A stretch of DNA of 64,000 nt from assembly GCF_900116045.1 (NCBI RefSeq), contig NZ_LT630450.1:124001-188000 (forward strand), given 5' to 3'. This DNA is from Desulfovibrio piger (GTDB lineage: Bacteria; Desulfobacterota; Desulfovibrionia; Desulfovibrionales; Desulfovibrionaceae). The notes under the pieces are model-generated. The model saw nothing but the letters and a program-made list of their open reading frames with translations, was not told the origin of the DNA and did not search any database. Made by a program: the position numbers and the translations under genes. Shown here piece after piece: positions 60,266 to 64,000 of this stretch; position 1 is the first letter of the stretch, and the number at the start of each line of letters is the position of its first letter.

Positions 60266-61156
60266 ATGGCAACAAAACACAAACGGACCACTATGACGGC
60301 CCGCCAACTGGCAGAGGACTATCTGGCCCACCAGATCACGCGGGACGTGACCCGCACCAGTACCCGGCATCACCTCAACCAGCTTCTGGCCCTGTTCGGG
60401 GGCTGGCAGGCCCGCCGGGTGGGGGCGGATCAAGTACGGGAGTTTCTGGCGGTCCAGAAAACACGCGGCGTCATGGCCACCACAGCGCACCACCGCGTCC
60501 GCCTGTGGCGTACCGTCTTGGCCTGGGCAGTGGAGACGGGCCGCCTGCCCGCGTCGCCTCTGGCGGGTTTCCGGCTGCACCGCCCCAGGGCACGGCGCAT
60601 CGATCCGCCCACGCGGGCCGAGGCTGCGCGCATGTATAAGGTAGCCGCGCCGCATATCCGGCGTGTGATTGTCCTGGGCATGGCGGCCGGGCCGCGTATC
60701 GGCCCCAGCGAGCTTTTTCGGCTTGCATGGGCGGATGTGGATCTGGCGGCGGGCTATATGAGGATGCCCAACGCTGCCAAGGGCGCGAAGGACGACAGCA
60801 GGATCGTCCCCATCCGGGACGACATCCTGCCCCTGTTGCGGAAGTGGAGAGAGGAAGACGAAAAGCTGGCCTGTCCGTGGGTTATTCACTGGCAGGGACG
60901 GCCGGTGCGATGCATAGGCCATGCGTGGCACCAGGCCCGCAAGGCGGCGGGCATCACGCGGCGCATAACGCCCTACAGCCTGCGCCATGCCATGCCCACG
61001 GAAGCCCTTGAGCATGGCGCGGACGTGAAAGCGGTGGCGGAGGTCATGGGCCATGCTGACCCGACCACGCTGCTGCGTGTCTATCAGCACACACGCTACA
61101 GGCTTCGGAAAAAAGCGGTCAACGCCGCGCCAGGACTGAAACTCGACAAGATTTGA
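60266..61156 (+). CDS. tyrosine recombinase in the gin position, candidate fibre invertase
   Basis: 296 residues. The catalytic pattern is recognisable: Arg in AAGPRIGPSELFRLAW (about 155), Lys in AAKGAKDDSRIVPI, then TPYSLRHAMPTEAL (the first His of the box is Tyr), MGHADPTTLLRVYQHT with the nucleophile Tyr. Integration is already served by the Mu transposase, and this gene lies where Mu has gin, next to the fibre switch. It is therefore the likely inversion enzyme, like Rci of plasmid shufflons. AAGGAGG precedes the ATG. Confidence 0.82.
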   Translation: MATKHKRTTMTARQLAEDYLAHQITRDVTRTSTRHHLNQLLALFGGWQARRVGADQVREFLAVQKTRGVMATTAHHRVRLWRTVLAWAVETGRLPASPLAGFRLHRPRARRIDPPTRAEAARMYKVAAPHIRRVIVLGMAAGPRIGPSELFRLAWADVDLAAGYMRMPNAAKGAKDDSRIVPIRDDILPLLRKWREEDEKLACPWVIHWQGRPVRCIGHAWHQARKAAGITRRITPYSLRHAMPTEALEHGADVKAVAEVMGHADPTTLLRVYQHTRYRLRKKAVNAAPGLKLDKI

Positions 61157-61265
61157 CAGTGGCGGGGGCGCCGCAACGCCCCCACCGACGGGCCTGACAA
61201 GCCCGCCACGGCCCCACGGATAGAAAAAACGACCCTCTATCCGCAGAGTATCCGCCTTGTCGGAA

Positions 61266-61324
61266 GTCTCGGCGAGAGACGTCATCAGTATAGGCGGTTA
61301 TATCATGGGGCGCAACATGATTGC
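61266..61324 (+). promoter_or_regulatory. com-mom control region
   Basis: An inverted repeat GTCTC-N5-GAGAC (61266-61280), a TATCAT -10-like element (61301-61306) and the dyad GCAACATGATTGC (61312-61324) precede com. There is no GATC in 61157-61329, so the Dam/OxyR switch of Mu mom is absent. Confidence 0.45.
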
Positions 61325-61329
61325 ATACC

Positions 61330-61545
61330 ATGAAACAGGAGCAACTTACCGAGATCCGTTGCCGCCATTGCGGCAAACTTCTGGCCAGAGGCTGGATAGT
61401 TGAAGCATCACTTGAGCATAAATGCCCCCGCTGTGGGGCATATCACCTCCTGCGGGCCACGCGCCCCGATCAGGCAGGCCATGGAGCCTCTCCTATGGAG
61501 GCACTATGGCCACAAACCGCAGACCATACCATCCGCCGGTCCTGA
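61330..61545 (+). CDS. com: Com-like zinc-binding translational activator of mom
   Basis: 71 residues. IRCRHCGKLLARG and HKCPRCGAYHLL give the two CxxC pairs of Com, the small RNA-binding protein that unfolds mom mRNA in Mu. It overlaps the mom gene by 40 nt, as in Mu. A TTG start three codons upstream is possible. Confidence 0.85.
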   Translation: MKQEQLTEIRCRHCGKLLARGWIVEASLEHKCPRCGAYHLLRATRPDQAGHGASPMEALWPQTADHTIRRS

Positions 61546-62246
61546 GCGACTGGCTGCCCCCCCTGGCCGGGCCGCCCGGCTACATCATGGGAGCAACAGG
61601 GGTGCAAGGGTTCGGCACGGCCGATTATTTTGTAGCCCAAATCCCCTGTGCTACAGCCCGTGAAATTATCCGGCGCGAACACTACAGCCATAGCGTTGTC
61701 AACAATAGTTACGTAAACTTGGGAGTTTTTCTCGAAGGGGCCATCGTTGGCGTCCTGCAATGGGGCTATGCCCTCAATCCGGCCAGAGCTGGCAAAGTGG
61801 TGGCAAACACTACACAAGGACAATACCTGGAACTCAACCGTATGTGGCTGTCGGACGATGCCCCGCGCAACAGTGAGAGCCGGGCGATCAGCTACAGCTT
61901 GAAATACATCCGCCGCGCCTGCCCGTCCGTGGCCTGGGTACAGTCCTATGCGGACGAACGCTGCCAGGGCCTGGGCGTGGTCTATCAGGCGTGTTCATTT
62001 TTGTATCTTGGATGCCATGAGAGTCCGTTTTACGCGTTGGACGGCGAGGTCTATCACAATATACTGGCCACAGCCAAAAGGCAGGGCAACAAACGTGGAG
62101 CATACCTGCGGGCCAATTTGGACAGGGCACGAAAGATCATGCTGCGCCAATATCGTTACATCCGCTTCTTGAAAACGGATTGGCTCCGGCGCCTTCGCCT
62201 GCCGATTCTTCCGTATCCCAAACGGCAGATGCCTGATGGGCTGTAA
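61506..62246 (+). CDS. mom: Mom-like DNA adenine modification protein
   Basis: 246 residues. The pattern REIIRREHYSHSVVNNSYVNLGVF, ELNRMWLSDDAPRNSESRAISYSLKYI and VAWVQSYADERCQGLGVVYQA is the Mom acetyltransferase-like fold. Mom converts adenine to an acetamido derivative that resists restriction. GGAGG lies 5 nt before ATG 61506, inside com. Confidence 0.87.
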   Translation: MATNRRPYHPPVLSDWLPPLAGPPGYIMGATGVQGFGTADYFVAQIPCATAREIIRREHYSHSVVNNSYVNLGVFLEGAIVGVLQWGYALNPARAGKVVANTTQGQYLELNRMWLSDDAPRNSESRAISYSLKYIRRACPSVAWVQSYADERCQGLGVVYQACSFLYLGCHESPFYALDGEVYHNILATAKRQGNKRGAYLRANLDRARKIMLRQYRYIRFLKTDWLRRLRLPILPYPKRQMPDGL

Positions 62247-62321
62247 AGATAATCAGATAAAACTATCTGAGGGCCATGAGCCCCGTTATTGAGGGCCGCG
62301 AGCTCTAACTGGGGAAATTTT

Positions 62322-63062
62322 ATGGTTCCACGCTTTCAGGCGGACAACGTCACTCTATACCAAGGTGACGCGCTGGCTATCCTGACAACGCTGAAGAGCG
62401 GCTCCGTGGACGCTGTCCTGACCGATCCTCCGTACTCCAGCGGCGGTGTCTCCCTGAGTACACGACAGGCCGACCCGGCGCAAAAATACCAATTGAGCGG
62501 GGTAAAACGTCGGTACCCTCCGATGCTTGGCGATGCCAAAGACCAGCATAGCTGGGCCATGTGGTGTACGTTGTGGCTTGGAGAATGTTGGCGCATTGCC
62601 CGCGATGGTGCGCCGCTCATGGTCTTTACGGACTGGAGACAGCTTCCGGCCTTAAGCGACGCCGTACAAGCCGCAGGGTGGAAATGGCTGGGCATCGTGC
62701 CTTGGGACAAGCGCAGCGCTCGCCCGCAAATGGGCCGTTTCCGGCAACAGTGCGAATATGTCCTATTTGCCTCCAAGGGACGCATCATCGAGCATGCTCG
62801 CTCATGTCTTCCGGGCGTGTACTCTTATCCGGTAGTTGCTGCACGAAAGGTTCACCTGACCAGCAAACCCGTGCCCCTGATCGAAAATCTGCTTGCCGTG
62901 GCCGCTGCACAGGCTACTGTCCTAGATCCGTTCATGGGCGGCGGAAGCGTAGGGGAGGCCTGTATCAGGACTGGCCGGGGTTATATCGGCATGGAACTGT
63001 CGCCGGAATATTACGAGATCAGCCGCAGCAGGCTGACAGCCGTGCTCGCTGAGCGCACATAG
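62322..63062 (+). CDS. site-specific DNA (adenine) methyltransferase
   Basis: 246 residues. DAVLTDPPYSSGG (motif IV DPPY, about 34-46) comes first and DPFMGGGSVGEACIRTGRGYIGMEL (motif I, about 205-229) last, the beta-class order. It is a stand-alone enzyme without a restriction partner, probably protecting phage DNA together with Mom. ATG 62322. Confidence 0.87.
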   Translation: MVPRFQADNVTLYQGDALAILTTLKSGSVDAVLTDPPYSSGGVSLSTRQADPAQKYQLSGVKRRYPPMLGDAKDQHSWAMWCTLWLGECWRIARDGAPLMVFTDWRQLPALSDAVQAAGWKWLGIVPWDKRSARPQMGRFRQQCEYVLFASKGRIIEHARSCLPGVYSYPVVAARKVHLTSKPVPLIENLLAVAAAQATVLDPFMGGGSVGEACIRTGRGYIGMELSPEYYEISRSRLTAVLAERT

Positions 63063-63064
63063 AA

Positions 63065-63093
63065 AAAGGCGGGGTCCAACGACCTCGCCTTTT
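63065..63093 (+). terminator. rho-independent terminator after the methyltransferase gene
   Basis: AAAGGCGGGGTC pairs with GACCTCGCCTTT (one G-U) around a 4-nt loop. The last phage transcript ends here; 63094-63174 is non-coding and contains end-related repeats. Confidence 0.85.
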
Positions 63094-63220
63094 GCAATTA
63101 TGTTGCATCCTATGAAATACTATGTTGCGCATGTTATTACGCTTCCCCAAGGGGATTTTTGACGGCGCGCATCAAAAAAACCACCCGCTATGCGGGTGGA
63201 GACAATACGTTATACACACA

Positions 63221-63284
63221 AAAACACCTTTCCGATACGATGAAGTTGTTCAAGCCCATCGCAACGTTAACGGAAAGGTGTTTT
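63221..63284 (+). ncRNA. 5' leader hairpin of tnpA
   Basis: AAAACACCTTTCCG (63221-63234) pairs perfectly with CGGAAAGGTGTTTT (63271-63284), the long stem known from IS200 leaders that blocks read-through and hides the ribosome site. Confidence 0.7.
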
Positions 63285-63288
63285 TGTT

Positions 63289-63744
63289 ATGAAAACTAAG
63301 GCTCATAGTTTAGCACATACGAAGTTGTTGTGCAAGTATCATATCGTCTTTACTCCAAAATATAGAAGGAAAATAATCTTCGCACAGCTTCGTGAAAGTA
63401 TAAAAGAAATTTTGCAATGTCTCTGCAAATATAAAGGGGTTGAGATTCTGGAAGGGCATCTGATGCCGGATCATGTCCACATGCTGGTGTCCATACCTCC
63501 TAAAATCAGTGTGGCAAATTTCATGGGCTACCTGAAAGGGAAAAGTTCATTGATGATATTCGATAAACACGCAAACCTTAAGTATAAGTTCGGCAACAGA
63601 AAATTTTGGGCCGAAGGATATTATGTCAGTACGGTGGGGCTTAATGAGGCAACGATTAAAAAGTATATCCAGGATCAGGAACGCCACGATATTATAAGAG
63701 ACAAGCTGACATCACGCGAATATCAAGACCCCTTTAAGGGGTAG
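63289..63744 (+). CDS. tnpA: IS200/IS605-family transposase TnpA
   Basis: 151 residues, the normal family length. The HUH metal motif is in PDHVHMLVSIPPK (about 63-75) and the nucleophile Tyr region is FWAEGYYVSTVGLN (about 104-117). It moves single-stranded DNA by hairpin recognition. Codon use is AT-richer than in host genes. Confidence 0.93.
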   Translation: MKTKAHSLAHTKLLCKYHIVFTPKYRRKIIFAQLRESIKEILQCLCKYKGVEILEGHLMPDHVHMLVSIPPKISVANFMGYLKGKSSLMIFDKHANLKYKFGNRKFWAEGYYVSTVGLNEATIKKYIQDQERHDIIRDKLTSREYQDPFKG

Positions 63745-63901
63745 TCAAGGCGGCAAGGGCACTGGGCTTGAACAACGTGAAAGCCAGCGTCTTTAGGCGC
63801 AGCCGGTAATAGGCCCTTATAGGGCCAGAGCAAACCACCCGCTTTGCGGGTGGTTCTGATTTTTCATGCGGCATAGAAAAAATATGGCCCGGTCTACGCA
63901 G

Positions 63902-64000
63902 CTAGCGGTATTCGCGGCCGGACCAGAGCACACGGCCGATGACGCGGAACTGTTCGGCGCAGTCGCCGCTCAGGTCGAGGGTCACGGGAGGGTAGGCGGG
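63902..64000 (-). CDS. partial S24-peptidase-like repressor, C-terminal end
   Basis: 32 codons before TAG at 63902: PAYPPVTLDLSGDCAEQFRV then IGRVLWSGREYR. This ending is typical of LexA/CI-like S24 peptidases. The 5' part lies beyond the window. It may be a host regulator or part of another prophage. Confidence 0.6.
   Translation of the reverse strand, partial: PAYPPVTLDLSGDCAEQFRVIGRVLWSGREYR

Larger units (their letters stand above)
24271..63174. mobile_element. Mu-like (BcepMu-like) transposable prophage, about 39 kb
   Basis: Contains MuA and MuB homologues, Gam, GemA, Mor, a repressor, a complete lysis, packaging, head and contractile-tail set in Mu order, and com-mom at the right end. 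Early genes run leftward and late genes rightward, as in BcepMu. Proposed ends: TG at 24271 preceded by AAAAA and CA at 63174 followed by AAAAA, consistent with a 5-bp target duplication. The decamer GCGTAATAAC occurs near both ends in inverted orientation (24280-24289 and 63133-63142). The gene content is certain; the exact ends are inferred, since A-runs are low complexity. Confidence 0.85.
63175..63870 (+). mobile_element. IS200-family insertion sequence
   Basis: A single TnpA gene is flanked by matching subterminal hairpins, CCACCCGC-TAT-GCGGGTGG at 63181-63199 and ACCACCCGC-TTT-GCGGGTGGT at 63834-63853. No tnpB. The left hairpin begins just after the proposed prophage end, so the element inserted at or next to the phage-host junction. 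Exact ends are not fixed. Confidence 0.8.

Noticed and set aside
60266-61156. Tyrosine recombinase as the prophage integrase
   Set aside because: The phage has MuA and MuB and Mu-like ends; the recombinase lies next to inverted fibre cassettes, where an invertase role fits better.
1-64000. CRISPR arrays, rRNA and tRNA genes
   Set aside because: No regularly spaced direct repeats with unique spacers, no rRNA sequence and no tRNA cloverleaf were noticed on reading.

Overview
The window is high-GC DNA from a sulfate-reducing deltaproteobacterium of the Desulfovibrio type. The main evidence is a close homologue of the Desulfovibrio gigas aldehyde oxidoreductase Mop with its conserved gene neighbourhood, and a molybdate/tungstate regulator of the TunR type (dead XerC/D-like recombinase fused to molbindin domains), known from sulfate reducers. 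About 24 kb of host chromosome is followed by a nearly complete Mu-like (BcepMu-like) transposable prophage of about 39 kb, then an IS200-family insertion and the 3' end of an S24-peptidase-like gene at the right edge.

Host part (1-24270). A DUF2333 gene is followed by a long rightward cluster: a molybdopterin-binding protein, Mop, a large FAD/Fe-S/CCG-domain oxidoreductase, a small Cys-rich redox protein, a methyltransferase, a C_GCAxxG_C_C protein, a radical SAM protein, an AMP-dependent CoA ligase-like protein, a MobA-like nucleotidyltransferase fused to an HD domain, and a histidine phosphatase. Tight overlaps (GTGA, 8-19 nt) imply one operon. Mop uses a molybdopterin dinucleotide cofactor, so the cluster probably makes or matures Mop and feeds it electrons, but the radical SAM, ligase and methyltransferase steps are unexplained. 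Next come divergent tunR and modABC, a DMT-family exporter, a DUF4037 protein, a TPR protein, a small membrane protein with a periplasmic histidine acid phosphatase, and argF.

Prophage (about 24271-63174). The early genes run leftward: BcepMu gp16-like, small unknowns, MuA transposase, MuB ATPase, Gam, GemA, Mor, HU and a lipoprotein. A divergent XRE repressor at 33.6 kb faces the early promoter across a repeat-rich operator. A moron block follows (secreted thermonuclease, ImmA/IrrE protease, membrane protein). The late genes run rightward in canonical Mu order: holin, lytic transglycosylase, nested spanins, packaging, head, contractile tail, baseplate and tail fibre, ending with com, mom and an adenine methylase. 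Two late operons start at an almost identical terminator plus palindrome plus -10-like module, probably the target of the Mor/C-type activator.

The most striking feature is the tail fibre. Downstream of the expressed fibre gene lie two alternative C-terminal cassettes on the opposite strand. Each begins with the same TATCCGGCACTGTCGG site that lies in frame in the expressed gene; two of the three copies are identical over 21 bp. This is a three-cassette inversion switch (shufflon) for host-range variation. A tyrosine recombinase occupies the place where Mu carries the serine invertase gin, and is the obvious candidate enzyme.
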